NCBI RefSeq assembly: GCF_001641265.1
Contig: NW_020167535.1
Location: forward strand, 905,901-969,900
DNA from: Pseudogymnoascus destructans
Lineage: Eukaryota; Ascomycota; Leotiomycetes; Thelebolales; Thelebolaceae
Reading direction: 5' to 3'
DNA: 64,000 nt
A model generated the notes under the pieces. The model saw only the letters and a list, made by a program, of their open reading frames with translations, ran no database searches and had not been told where the DNA came from. The number at the start of each line of letters is the position of its first letter. The stretch's first letter is position 1. This document shows positions 20,238 through 32,100 of the stretch, in pieces. Made by a program: the position numbers and the translations under genes.

Positions 20238-22681
20238 ATGATCGAACGCCAGGAACACGAGCGCCTCGGGCCAAATGGAAACAACTATGCGAAGAAGGGC
20301 GCGACAACTCATATAGAGAGTCCAACGCCGCGCACTGGAAAGCAAGAACACGAACCGCCCAAGATCCGGCATTCGAGGCCAACGCAGCTCGATTTGGACA
20401 TTCGCGGCTCCAAGAGTTCTCGGTCGCGTCGCAAGCGCGTTCGGAGTCGTAAGCCCAGCGTTGACGCCGGCCCCATGGCGTCAACAGAGAATGAGGTACA
20501 GACCAGCAACATCACTATGTCTGAAGGGCATCAGCAGCCACCTTCAAATGACGGAGCCCTCGACCAAGATAAGCTTTCGCTCGCTGGGCGATTTGGGTGT
20601 CGAGATCACGTGGACGACAACCCAACTACGCCAGATCTCTCAGCCCAACCAACGACTTCAGGTCCCATTTCAAATGAAGGTAGATAACTCTCATAATTTT
20701 CGCCCCTTAGCTTAGGCCAGAATTCTCATCCAATTGTGAGACCAACCGCCAAGAATACAGTACTAATGCCGATTCGCTCCAAATAACAGAAGTCGAATAC
20801 ATTATACTGTATAAATGTGTACTGGGAAGTTTGAGATATATTTCGAGAGATACTAACGTTTCCATAGATTCAGGGGCCGTCACGCCGAATCCGATCCACC
20901 CGCGAGGCCTAGAAGGTCGAGATATACCTTTCGTGGTCTCTCCATTGCCGCAGCCAACAACAGATCAGCACGTCCCTAGCTCCATTCTAGAACACAACAC
21001 CGCATCAACCGGTCCGCTACACACTGCACCAAGCCCAGAACGGATCGGCGAGAATAGTGGCGCCGGTAGGGAGATTGTTGGTGAAGCAATGCCAACCAGC
21101 CGCGGTATTCCCGCTGCCGAACCCCTTTTAGATGGTGATTTTTTCATTTTTACCGAGTATACAAACCTTAGCGACGACGACTGCAATGAGCGTCCAGAGT
21201 TAGGCTGGCTGTATATTCAGGGTCAGAAAAAAAGAGGATTCATGGAATTGATCCCGTATTCGTTCAGTTCAGTGGAGCCTCCCAAGATGGCTAGCAAGCC
21301 CTCCAAAACAGAAGTGCAGAGGGTTGTAGAGCTGAGGCTGAATGTCCGTCGCCGCCGCCGTGAGATCCAAAATCTAAAGTCACTACTAAAAGCTAAAGAT
21401 AAACAAATTTTTGCCGAAAACGAAGAGACTTTTAGACGTCTGAGAGAATTCGTGGCCGAACGTCATAAGCACCCTAAGGTTCACGATTCCAGATTGGAGC
21501 TAGCGTTGAGGCTATTCTCTGCCTCTCGATCAAGCCGAGATGAATGCGGACCGCTCAATGATGAAATAAGTTCACTTGAAGAGAGCCTAGAATTTGAAGA
21601 GATCAAACTGACACAAGCCGAGAATAGCCTCTATGAGAGTTTTGGCATTCCCCCGATGGAGTCGGGAGAGGGCCAGGAAAATGGCATTGCGATGAGTGGG
21701 CTTCCAATACCACACTCTTCGCCGATATCAGAAAGCGGACATAATTCAGCAAGCCACATCGATGAGGCCAAAGGCGAGAATGACGATTCAGACTATTCTA
21801 CTGGCAGCTTCGAACAATATAGGAAAAATTATCACCCCCTTTATATTGAATACCAAGAGAATCGTGGTACCCAAGACAACCTGTACGAGAGGCGTGCCTA
21901 TATCATGAAGGACAAGGCCAGGCTCGAAGACCAACAAGAAAACCGCCATCGAGTCGGGCTAACTTTGCTGGAAGACGACCAGAAATACCTAGATAGTCTC
22001 CCTGAAGTACTTCGTCTACTTGATGTCGAGATCGACGAATATTGCGTTGAGATCGAGCAGCTAAGGGCACAGTGTTTAGAGCAAGGAATTATTGACGAGG
22101 ATGACAACTATATGGACGATGATCGCGAGGACTCCAACGTCTACGACGACTCCGATGACTCGGACAACTCCATGCCACCTCCACCTCCACCACCATTACC
22201 ACTATCAGCACCACCCAAACCACCTTTACCAACACCACCACCACAAGTCAACATAACCTCCAATGCGCCATCCTCTATGCCGACCACGTGCCTCTCTATC
22301 ATCGTCAGCAACCTCGGCATCCGCCTCGACGACCAATCCTACCAAAACCGCATAAACCCCTGGCTCTTCGGCAAACTCGCCGCCTCACGCACCGAGCTCA
22401 CACTGCTCGCCACCATCCTCTCCGCCATGGGCGCCGAACCCGATATTGCCTCCCACCTTGACGTCCTCAAGCTGTGGGACCATGACGGCGCGGGAGCAGA
22501 GCCGCCAAAGCGCCCGGAGAAGTTGGATGAAGCGACGCTAAATAGACTAAGGCGCGTGACGAGGGAGGTCGTGCGGGATGGGTTTGATCGTGCGCTTGTT
22601 AGTTCGCTATTTGGTCTCTCTCTATGGGGTGGAGAGGCCTATGGAGGGAGTGACGAGACGACTTACCTCGATGATATTTAA
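20238..22681 (+). CDS. Hypothetical coiled-coil, proline-rich fungal protein (two exons)
   Basis: Exon 1 is 20238-20679 and exon 2 is 20868-22681. The 188-bp intron starts GTAGAT and ends with a perfect TACTAAC branch and CATAG acceptor. The junction is phase 1 on both sides and gives 751 residues. Exon 1 is basic and Ser/Thr-rich with RSRRKRVRSRK, a likely nuclear signal. Residues about 290-350, 380-405 and 495-555 are strongly helical, probable coiled coils. A DDD/E block leads into a polyproline stretch at about 583-610. The last 130 residues are ordered (INPWLFGKLAASRTELTLLA) and resemble C-terminal regions of unnamed ascomycete proteins, but I cannot name a family. The 188-bp intron is long for this window; an internal exon is possible. 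Confidence 0.65.
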
Positions 22682-23510
22682 CCGTGGTTCCTTGGCGGGA
22701 CACCGCTGTCTGCGCTTGGCGTGGTATCGGTATGGGCCACGACCGTCCCATTTACCATATTCCGAGGAATCCCTAAAGAGGGTGCAGCGTTTATGATTTC
22801 CCGTTCTTGGCCGTCTGCCCTTGCTTTATTTTCTCGACATTCCTTCGTCTGCGCTTCTTCGGCTCCTATCAAGACCGCGTCTTGATTTTTGGGCGTTTCT
22901 CGACTTCCAGATTTTGCGCGGGTAAGGCGCTCACCATGCATCATAGACTGTTCTTTTACTTCGCCCAACATACTGTCAAGTTTTATGTCACGTCAGCAAC
23001 AAGTTGCGCTTTTCCTTTTTGCTCATGTCATCATTAATACTGCACACCTGAGATATTCGGCCCTCTTCGTTATCTGTCTAGATGGACGGGGGCTATCGTG
23101 CCTCTGCGTGGGGAGCTATTATTGCATTATTATCAATAAGTCATATATTATTGAAGAGGGCCGGAGACGTAGAGAGAGGCCTGCGGAGCGGAGATCGTTT
23201 AGATTGATACCCTGGGTTATTCTCTTCTTCTCCTGTGTTACCTTACTATTCGTTTTTCCTGGTCATAACCAGAGAAGGCGCGGACAGCATTATGGCGCTT
23301 GGTTCGTATGGAGTGTAATATACAGGCTGTTTACGCCGCGGTCGGCGCTGGAAAAGCATCGAATTTGGATTTAGATTTTCTAGGGACTTAGATTCGTGTC
23401 AGCGCATTTTAGAATACAGTACGCACTCAAATATTATTATTCATCAAGGCTACTTCAACATGCTTGAATTCTTGACCTATAAACCTCTCCTTTCACTAAC
23501 ATTACGGAGA
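22682..23510. other. Intergenic region, no convincing gene
   Basis: Several short frames exist. The most protein-like (end at 23374) has a single hydrophobic segment (LIPWVILFFSCVTLLFVF), but no start or splice model could be supported. Confidence 0.35.
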
Positions 23511-24082
23511 TGTATAGCGATTGTGCAAAACAAGCGAATATGCAAAAAATATCGCGACCGCCCTACCCCCCAACTAAACACAACAATTCTGTCGAGTATG
23601 TTTTTAACAAGGACTGATTCCTCTAGATTAGTCAATTTCCTTGAATTGGCTATAATATCGCGTCGCGGCTGCATACCGCGTAGCTGGCGAGCCAGCTTGC
23701 AGTGGTCCATAGAATAGGTCTTAGCTATAGAGTAAAGGCGTAATGTAGGGTCTCTTTGGATAGCTTGGATAGCTGAGGTCAACTCTCTCTCGTCGTTTTT
23801 AAAAGGCATGTTGTGTTGTGGCCTAGCTGCTAAAGGATTTTCTCTACGGATGTCTGTTGTTAAAGATATGGCAAATCGACGCGACGTGCTACGCGTCGGG
23901 TTACGTTAGGCTTTCAACTTTGTCAAGTGGCGTATAGAGCTCTAGACACGCTTCTAGCGCAAATACGACTACTAGAGGGCTAAGTGCGAGGACCTAGAGG
24001 TCATCCGTGGTTGGTTTGAGCTTGTACGTAATACAATTGCAAAATACGGCATCTATGATAGAGATATCTACCAGTGTGGGGA
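23511..24082 (+). pseudogene. Decayed Fot/pogo transposon relic with an internal inversion
   Basis: The left end (from about 23511, TGTATAGCGATTGTGC...) and the right part (from about 23824, CCTAGCTGCTAAAGG) both align in plus orientation with the Fot elements. The segment in between, about 23596-23823, containing the start codon and first 70 codons (MPFKNDERELTSAIQAIQRD on the minus strand, ATG at 23809), is inverted. The breakpoints fall exactly at CTCGAC / CTAGCTG, contiguous codons in the intact copies. The right part has many stops and ends at about 24082 in the codons equivalent to DEADIYNF, where hAT-like sequence begins. Non-functional. Confidence 0.75.
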
Positions 24083-24530
24083 ATAATATGATATCATAAT
24101 ATATTGTTAGAATTAAGGTATATGATATTGTCACCATATTACATCTTACGATATTGTATCACACCATATATCATGATATTAATATAGTGATATAGCAATA
24201 TATTACAATACTAACAATATAGCTTGCTGTCATCTACTCCTAACCCATCGTTACTAATTCAATTATCTACCTAAGCTGTGCCTCCTCCCCTATACTAGGA
24301 TTTTAGGCACTCTAATGCCTTAACTAACTCAACTCTAAGCCTATTCCTCCTTTTAGTAATAGTGAGAGCGGTACTAGAAAATAGGCGTTTAGGCTTAGCA
24401 GACATCGCTAGTATTAACAGTATGTCTAATGCCATCACTGTGATACTGACATTCGTTGCACTCAGTTTGCTATCAAACTCAAGAGCAAACTTAAAAGTCT
24501 CCTCCTCAAACCTACAAGTCACTATACATA
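24083..24530 (-). pseudogene. hAT transposon relic, C-terminal fragment
   Basis: Minus-strand codons about 24295-24440 encode a hAT dimerisation-region tail (ALDILLILAMSAKPKRLFSS, then LTITKRRNRLRVELVKALEC). The region to its left is dense in ATATCATGATAT-type palindromes and starts CAGTGTGGGG at 24083, plausibly the hAT 3' terminus sitting in the pogo relic. The 5' part is missing. A 30-bp piece (24443-24474) recurs at about 62450-62483. Confidence 0.6.
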
Positions 24531-24690
24531 TTTTGGCTTATCACACCAAAAACAAGAGCAATACTACTCAATGATTGCTACAACCCTCTATGATTCATTA
24601 CATGTCATCGCCCCTTAGTTACTGGGCCAATATTACCACATAGCATATCTCTACAACCCTCTATGATTCATTACATGACATCAATCATAC

Positions 24691-24965
24691 TGTTACGGAA
24701 TCGCAGGATGATGAGAAGAATCCTAAGAGTCCAGGACTCCGAGGACTCGAGTGAGTTCCCAGGAGTCCACTAGGCACGACGCCACTATATAAGTAGATAG
24801 TTAGTTCTTAGATAGGAGCTTCATGCTCAACTCAATACAGTATTTGTTATATACTAGTAACGTGTTACTTGAAGCCTTTGTGTCCGATCCCCTGCCTCCT
24901 CTGATAAGTAAACCTTTACGCAAGAGAACCTCTGTGTCTTCTATCGTTTAGAAGTCAGCGTTACA
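24691..24965 (+). mobile_element. Solo LTR, A family (275 bp)
   Basis: Begins TGTTACG, ends CGTTACA and is flanked by a perfect target duplication CATAC (24686-24690 and 24966-24970). Related to the A1/A2 LTRs but with a single copy of the GAGTCC-rich U3 unit. No internal sequence remains, as expected from LTR-LTR recombination. Confidence 0.92.
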
Positions 24966-24970
24966 CATAC

Positions 24971-25213
24971 TACCACATGACATATCTCTACCAACTAGAG
25001 GCCTAGGAGCATGAACGATAGCTCTAAAAGCTCCTACGAACCTCTATGATTCATTACACGTCATCGCTCTTTAGTTACCCACAAGATTGGTTAAGTTATG
25101 ACATAATTTGTCTATGACATAATTTGTCTATAGGGGTACTCTACCTTGGAGCTCCTTTTACTTCCTATAGGCTACGAACCTAAGAGATGGTTCTATGGGA
25201 TTCTCTTATGTCG
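24971..25213. other. Noncoding spacer with degenerate direct repeats
   Basis: The phrase CTCTATGATTCATTACA recurs here (about 25039) and at about 24591 and 24660, on either side of the solo LTR. No gene seen. Confidence 0.4.
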
Positions 25214-25625
25214 ACTACAGTTACCAAGCGTGGTTAGTCATGGAAAGTCTTGGAAAATGAGAGAACTACACTCCTTTAGCATAAATAGGATTGCCCTTTC
25301 CTTAAGAAAGGGCAAGCAGACAATACAGTAAATCGACTATCACATACTTCCACGTCTTTTCCAAGCTTCCAAGCATTGATCTTGTTACTCCTTGTTTCTG
25401 AAAAGTCAGTGAGGTGTTAACCTCGGACTTATCCCTGAGTTCTCAGACTCAACATTTGTTAGAACTTGTCTGAACCACTTCACTACATCACACACCTGAT
25501 TGCTGCGTTGTGGAATAGTCTAAGCTACAACCCTTTGGCTCTGTTTCCTAAGACAGTGTGTTGTCTTAGTAAATTCATCCCTTCCTTGGGTGGCTAGATT
25601 CTCACATCTGGTGCACCCACCATTA
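25214..25625 (+). repeat. Repeat Z, left copy (about 412 bp)
   Basis: Runs from ACTACAGTTACC to CCACCATTA and matches 51795-52197 with only scattered differences. It abuts the truncated 3' side of element B. Possibly the LTR of a lost element; its true left edge may lie further left because the right copy starts at B's insertion site. Confidence 0.75.
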
Positions 25626-28070
25626 TATATATGGTCCGACCCATTGTTGGCCCAACTTGCGGCTTGGGCGAGAGTTTTTCAAATTTTTGGTCAATAGGTA
25701 CACTCTATCTCCTACGTCCCAGTCGATGGCCCTTCGGCATCGATTCGTGTGCTTAGACATTTCCTCTTGTGCCTTTGACATGTTTTCCTTCGCATGGACC
25801 CATGCGGTATGCATTCGGTCTGCAACCGCCTTGGCTTCATCTCGGTTTAGAGTCTCCCGGGGGTTGGTGCTTTTCGGGGTGGAACACGTACACGGATCAG
25901 TTCCATACTTGAGTCGGTAGGGGGTCATGCCAATGGATGAGTGGGGGAGTGTCATTTGCACGCGGTCCATTATGGGGATAAGTTTGCTCCAGTTATCCTG
26001 GTAGGAAGATATGAAAGGCCTCAGTCTCTGATCAATATATCGGTTCATGATTTCTGTCTGTCCGTCGGTCTGCTTATGATAGGCAGTCGACAGCTTAACC
26101 TTAACGCCGATAATTCGACAGAACTCCTGCAAAATGATGATACGAATTGGGGTCCGCGGTCGCTTACAATCGACTCCAGAGTGTGTCCGAATCGGTATAT
26201 CCATTTGATGAACAATTGTGCCATTTGCCGGGCTGTTGTGGTTTTGTAGCAAGGTATGGTCACTGAACTCTTTCCGAGTCGGTCCATAAACACTAAGATG
26301 CTGTCGTATCCATGCCTATCCCTTGGGAACTCCTTGAAGTCCATGGTGAGGTGTTGCATAGGGTATTTGGGTACGGGCAATGGGTGTAGGAATCCTTGTT
26401 GCTTAGTGACATTGGTATGAGAAAGCTGACATGTCACACAATTCCTCACATAGCGCAAACAATCCGCTTCCATCCCGACCCAGTGGTACTTCGGGGCAAT
26501 CAATTAATAGGTTTTCCCCCCGCTAGGATGTGCCACCGACACCTGGTCGTGCGCTTCTCGGATTAATTTCGTACATAGCTCGGTGTGGCGATTTACACAT
26601 AGCTGGCCTTTGTATAGAAGAAGCCGGCCGTTCAACGTGAACCCGTTAGGTAGGGGGTGTTTCGCACGTGTTTCTGTAAACGACTCTCTGTTGTCCTCAC
26701 ATAAAGCCTCTATTAAATCGAAAGGCATCTGGGGCTTGGGGGTGTCCATCGAATTAATGGATGCTATGTAGCTCTCAGCGAGTTCGGTGCTGATTCGGGG
26801 GTGCAGGCGGCTTGGACCTAACAACACCCTCGCCCTACTATCAAGCTAGACTTTCTGCTGCGTTACCATGTCTTGGTCTCTTCGGCTCAGAATATCTGCC
26901 TTCTGGTTATTCTTGCCCGCGGTGTACATAATGCAGAAGTTGAAGTCGGAGAGTAGCTCCATCCATTGAACCTGCTTCGCGGTGAGAACCTTGGTAGACA
27001 TGAAATATTCCAGCGAACGGTGGTCAGTGTACATGTCGACTTGGTGGTGCACCGAAGCCAACTCGGGCCCCCATTTTCCGAAGGCCTTTACTATTGCGAA
27101 TAGTTCCTTGTCGTGGATCTCCCATGTCCGGATAGGACATGACTGTAAAAGCTTACGGGGTACCATCGCTTGTCAGGGTGTTCTTGAGAGAGGACACCAG
27201 CTACGACTCCATTGGAGGAATCTGTCTCCAGCTTCGTAGGCAATTCGGGGTTGAAGTGGTGAAGTGGCTGTACTGCTAGGAGTTGCCGGCGGAATTCCTC
27301 AAAAGCAGCCTCGCATTCATCTGTCCATCGGAACGGCTCCGAGGGACTAGTGATGATGGTGAGGGGCTTTGCTATTTTGCCAAAATTGCGAATGAATTGT
27401 CTATAGAAGCCACAGAATCCCAGGTAGGACTTCACAGCCGTAACAGTGGTTGGTCGGATCCAGTTACGAAGGGGTTCGATTTTGTCAGGGTCCGCTTCGA
27501 CACCAGAGGTAGTGAGAACATAACCCAAGTATTTTGTCCTGGTGATGTTGAACTCGCATTTGTTCAAATTAGCTTGGAGTCCAGCTTCTCAGAGACGCTG
27601 TAGGACCTTATGCACATGCTCTATGTGTTCCGTAGGGTCTCTGAATAGATTAGGATGTCGTCTAAGTATGCGGTACAGAAGTCGTCTAAGTATTTGCATC
27701 AGGACGTCATTCATATACCGCTGATAGGTTGCGGGACCGTTCGTCAGTCCAAATGGCAGCACTTTGCACTTATAGGATCCATAGCGAGTCCGAAAGGTCG
27801 TGTACTCTTCCGAGTCGGGGTGCATCCGTATGCGATGGAAGGCTTGTCTGATATCTAGCTTCGTGAAGATTTTTGCTTTCGACACCCATCCTAGTAGTTC
27901 GTCGATATGCGGGATGGGGTAGGGATCATTCCCGGTGAGGCCATTTAACTTCCGGTATATTTGCCATCCACTTTCTTTACGAATAGGATAGGGGATGCAA
28001 AGGGGCTGTTGCTGTTGACGATAAAGCCTTTCTCTAGGTTCTCTAACAGATATTGCTTGGTAGCCTTAAG
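25626..28070 (-). pseudogene. Element B pol, C-terminal part (RT to integrase), decayed
   Basis: Minus-strand relative of element X Pol. Reading from 28070 leftwards it begins in RT at the codons for ATKQYLLENLEKGF, passes an RT with frameshifts and an insertion around YLDD (near 27640), RNase H (YTDHRSLEYFMS), and the integrase HHCC and SDRGPQFVSSF motifs. It ends abruptly at GQQWVGPY (about 25630), so the integrase C-terminus, chromodomain and 3' LTR are gone. Stops include TAG for Lys near 26838 and TAA for Gln near 26503. The N-terminal part lies beyond element C, at 48754 onwards; the TTAAG duplication marks the split. Confidence 0.9.
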
Positions 28071-28467
28071 TGTAATGCTGACTTCTAAATGATAGAAGAC
28101 ACAGAGGTTTCTTGCGTAAGGTTGACTTGACAGAGGAGGCAGGGGATTAGACACAAAGGCTTTCCAAGTAACACGTTACAGTATTGTAGAGAATACTATA
28201 TTGAGTTGAGCACGAAGCTCCTATCTAAGGAAATACTATCTACTTATATAGTGGCGTCTTGCCTCATGGGTAATCTGGATAGTTGGCGGATAGCTAGATA
28301 TTCAGGATAGTTCGTGGATAGCTCAACTATCCAATATCCACTAGTTTCTGCAACTATCCATTAGCCCCGTCACATGACAGCCTACCCCGCTTCCCACTGT
28401 GACTCACACGTCACGTTACTAGGCCCTGGCCCTGTAACCATGACATCATGTTACTATAGCCGTAACA
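28071..28467 (-). repeat. 3' LTR of element C (397 bp)
   Basis: Ends TGTTACGG...CATTACA on the minus strand. The left 190 bp is close to the A-family LTR, while the U3 (GGATAGTT repeats) is unrelated to the A-family U3. TTAAG flanks it on the left. Confidence 0.92.
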
Positions 28468-28576
28468 CTAGGTCCTCCTCCAAAAGGCCTAGTCCCTTAG
28501 GTCTTGCTAATTAAGGAATCGCTTACTTAAGTAGGGTGATGCCCACTTAATTGTCGAGCAGGTTGCGCTGCTTACC

Positions 28577-29011
28577 ATGTCTTCTAGTAGACACATAAAA
28601 ATCAAAGAACGTCATCTTCTTGCAGACCATATTGAAAAGAACGGCAACCTAATGTCGCCATGTTCCAGCTGTCTTCACAACAATCGATTCTGTATCGTTG
28701 TTGCTGGTAGTCATCGTTGTAGTGAATGTACTCGTCGCAATTCCAAATGCAACGCTTGCACCCCTTCTCCAACTGATTGGGAGAAGCTTTGAAAAGAAGA
28801 AGAGCGTCTTGAGGTAGAAGAGGAAGCGGTGGCATCTCAGGAGCGAGAGGCTCACCTCTGCGCTCAAGAAGCATATGCCCGTCGCATGCGTCTTCGCAAA
28901 CAGCAGAAGGCTCTCAAAACCCGCGGTGTTGAGATGCTGCATCGTGGTCTGAAATCTTTGGACGAATTGGATGAAGCAGAGGAGAAGGAGTGTAGGGAGG
29001 CAGAGGTCTAA
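28577..29011 (+). pseudogene. Antisense accessory ORF of element C: Zn2Cys6-spaced cluster plus charged helix
   Basis: Located between pol and the 3' LTR, opposite to pol and convergent with it. It starts ATG 28577 (MSSSRHIKIKERHL). One TGA at 28790-28792 interrupts an otherwise continuous frame that ends at 29011; CGA to TGA is the simplest origin. The N-terminal half has cysteines spaced C-x2-C-x6-C-x8-C-x2-C-x6-C (PCSSC, RFC, HRCSEC, SKC), exactly the spacing of fungal GAL4-type Zn2Cys6 clusters but with few basic residues between. The second half is Glu/Arg-rich and helical. The position and order parallel the spliced antisense gene of element X. Function unknown. It could derive from A2 if the A2/C recombination point lies to its left. 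Confidence 0.65.
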
Positions 29012-29114
29012 GGGACTCTCTTGCACAGCCCTTCTACTGCCGTTTCCGAGGGTGCTGCCCCTGACCAGGACCTTTTCGTGGCCCTGTCTCCTGGCTTTTT
29101 TGATCGCTTGGGTG

Positions 29115-32100
29115 TCAACGGCGAAACGCCTCCAGTAGCTCTGGACAGCTAAGGTTTCTGACCGTTTCCCATGAATTGTCCGTAGGTTCATAACCTTTCC
29201 ATTTTATCAAAAACTCTTCTTTGCGTCCTACTAACCTTCTGTCTAGGATCGCTTCGACTTCGTATTCAACAATCTCATTCTCTGGTTGAAGTTCTGTATC
29301 TGTCGCAATTGGGGTATTTCCTCTTGCTGGTTCCAGTAGTGAGACATGAAATACCGGGTGTAGTCTAGACTTCTTGGGTAGCTGCAGTCTGTAATTAACT
29401 GAGCTGACTTTGTTCAATATTTTGAATGGTCCCAATTTCTTGAAGTCCAACTTTGTGCTTGGTCGTTTCGTTTTGATATGTTTCCGGAGTAGGTATACTT
29501 TATCCCCCTCCTTGAAGGCAGGTTCCATACTGCGCTTCTTGTTTGCGTATGCGGCGGATCGTTCATTTAAGAATTGGATGTCCGTCGCAAGTTGTTCGTG
29601 GAACGATTTCAGTTGTTCCACCACGATCAGGGCTTGTTCAGCTCGTGATTCATCCGGTCTTGGTTGCCTATATGCTTCTGGCTGGTAGCCATAATTGGCA
29701 AAGAACGGTGAGACTTTCGTTGCTTCTGTCATCGCGCTGTTATATGCAAACTGTGCGATGGGTAAGATCTGAACCCAGTTATCCTGTTGATGATTGACAT
29801 AGCTTCGCAGGTACTGTTCAAGGGTCTGATTTAATCTTTCTGTTTGGCCGTCTGTCTGGGGATGAAAAGCTGTTGACAGCTTATGATTTGTTCCCAGTAG
29901 CGCCATCAATGATTTCCAGAATTTCGAAGTAAAGAGCTTGTCTCTATCTGAGATGATTTCTTCTGGCATCCCATGATCAGCTAATATGACTCGAATGAAG
30001 GTATATGCGAGCGCCTCGGCGTCGCTAGCTTCTAGATATGGTATAAACTTCCCATATTTCGTGAGTCTTTCCGTGATGACGAGGATAGAGTCGTATTCTA
30101 TTCCTGTTAACGGGTCCTTGGAGGGTGGAAGCTTGACGACGAAGTCCAAAGCTATTGATTTCCACGCTCCTTTTGGTACTGGTGTCGACTTGAGTTGTCC
30201 GTATGGCAGGTGCCTATTGGATTTTGACTTGCTGCAAATGTCGCACTCTCTTACCACTGTCTCTACCTGCTTCCTCATACCTGGGAAGTAGTAGTGTCGG
30301 GTGATTCGTTCGAAGGTTCGTGTTACTCCCTGATGACCGTGTGCTGGTAACGAGTGTTGTTCTTGCACCAGCGGGCGTCTCATTTGACTTGGGACATACA
30401 CTAACCCTTTGTATCGAATCAATCCTTGTTCGTCGATGGCGAAGTCGCCTTCGACTTTGGACAAGACTCGCTTGGCGCATTCGTCTGTTGCGTAAGCTTT
30501 CTTGAGTCTTTCCTCGAGTTCTGTATCTTCGATGACTGAGATCGTCGCTAGTAACTCGTTGTACTGTATTCCTGCATCTGTTTTCTTCAGAATTGCTCTA
30601 GGTCTTTCTTCCTTTGGGCCGGCGTAGTCGGTCCGTCTGCTGAGAGCGTCTGCTCTTGCATTCTCGGAGCCCTTGCGATAGGTTATCGTGAAGTTGTAGG
30701 CTGCGAGGGTTTCTGCCCAGCGGACTTGTCTGCGGTTTAAAACCTTGGTGGTGATGAAGTATATGAGGTTCTTGTGATCCGTCCATACCTGCACCGGGTA
30801 GGTGGGTCCCTCAAGATATACTCGCCACTGCTCAAAGGCAACGACAATAGCCAGTAGCTCCTTGTCATGGATGTCGTAATTGAGTTCCGCGGGTGACGGT
30901 TTCCTAGAGTAGTACGCGATTGGTTTGAACTTACCGTTCTCATCTGGTTGATTCAGACATGCTCCAATTGCGAAGTCAGAAGAGTCCGTTTTGAGGATGA
31001 TCTTCTTTGCAGGGTCAAATGTAGCAAGGATAGGTGCTTCCGTGAACTTCGTCTTAAGTTCCTGGAAAGCAGCCTCTGCCTTGTCCGTCCATTTGAATTC
31101 GAGATCCTTTCTGGTAAGCTCCGTGAGTGGTTGAGCTACCTTGGAATATCCCGAGATGAATCTTCGGTAGAAGTTGGCGAAGCCTAGGAAAGCTTGCACT
31201 TCCTTGACCGTGGTTGGTGTTGGCCATTCCAACACTGCCGTTACTTTTGCTTGGTCCATCTTGATGCCGTGCGTTCGAATAATGTAACCCAAGAATTCGA
31301 CTTGGTTTTTATGGAACTCGCACTTCTCTGGTTTGAGGAGTAAGCTGTACTCCTTTAGTTTCTTCAGGACAAGTTTGACATGCTTGACATGCTCTTCCTT
31401 GGTTGCTGAATATACCAGGACGTCGTCTAGGTAGACAATGGTAAAGATGTCTAAGTATTCGTGCAAAGCATCATTCATCAGTCGTTGCATGGATGCGGGT
31501 GCATTTGTTAGCCCAAAGGGCATGACTTGATACTCGAATAGGCCATAGCGGGTGCGGAATGCTGTTTTCCACTCTTCCCCAGCCTTGATTCGGATCAGGT
31601 TGTATGCTCCTCGCAGATCTAGCTTACTGAAGATCTTTGCTACTTGAAATCTATCGTGTAGTTCATTGATTAATGGCAGGGCATACCTGTCCTTGATTGT
31701 GATGTTGTTCAATGCTCGATAGTCCACACATAACCGTAGGGAGCCGTCTTTCTTTGGTACGAAAAGCACCGGACTTCCTGCTGGTGATGTGGATGGTCTG
31801 ATGAATCCTTTTGCTAGGTTATCATCAATGTACTCCTTAAGTACCTTCAGCTCCTTTTCCGATAGCTGATATATTGGTCCGAACGGTGGACTCTTGTCTT
31901 TCTCCAAAGGTATCTCGTGATCCCATGGTTGGTGCTTAGGAAGCGCCTCGTTCTTAGGGCCTTCCTGGAATAATTGCTCGTATTCCTTGTACTCCACCGG
32001 TATACTCGTCAGTGAGGATGCCTGGGCTAGGTCATCGAGCTCGGAGGTTGCACATAACTCCTTCCGGCCCTGGGAGGGTTTCTCCCGTTGTCGCGTGTCC

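Noticed and set aside
22678..23374. Overlapping short frames on both strands, one with a hydrophobic segment
   Set aside because: No consistent gene model and no recognisable similarity.
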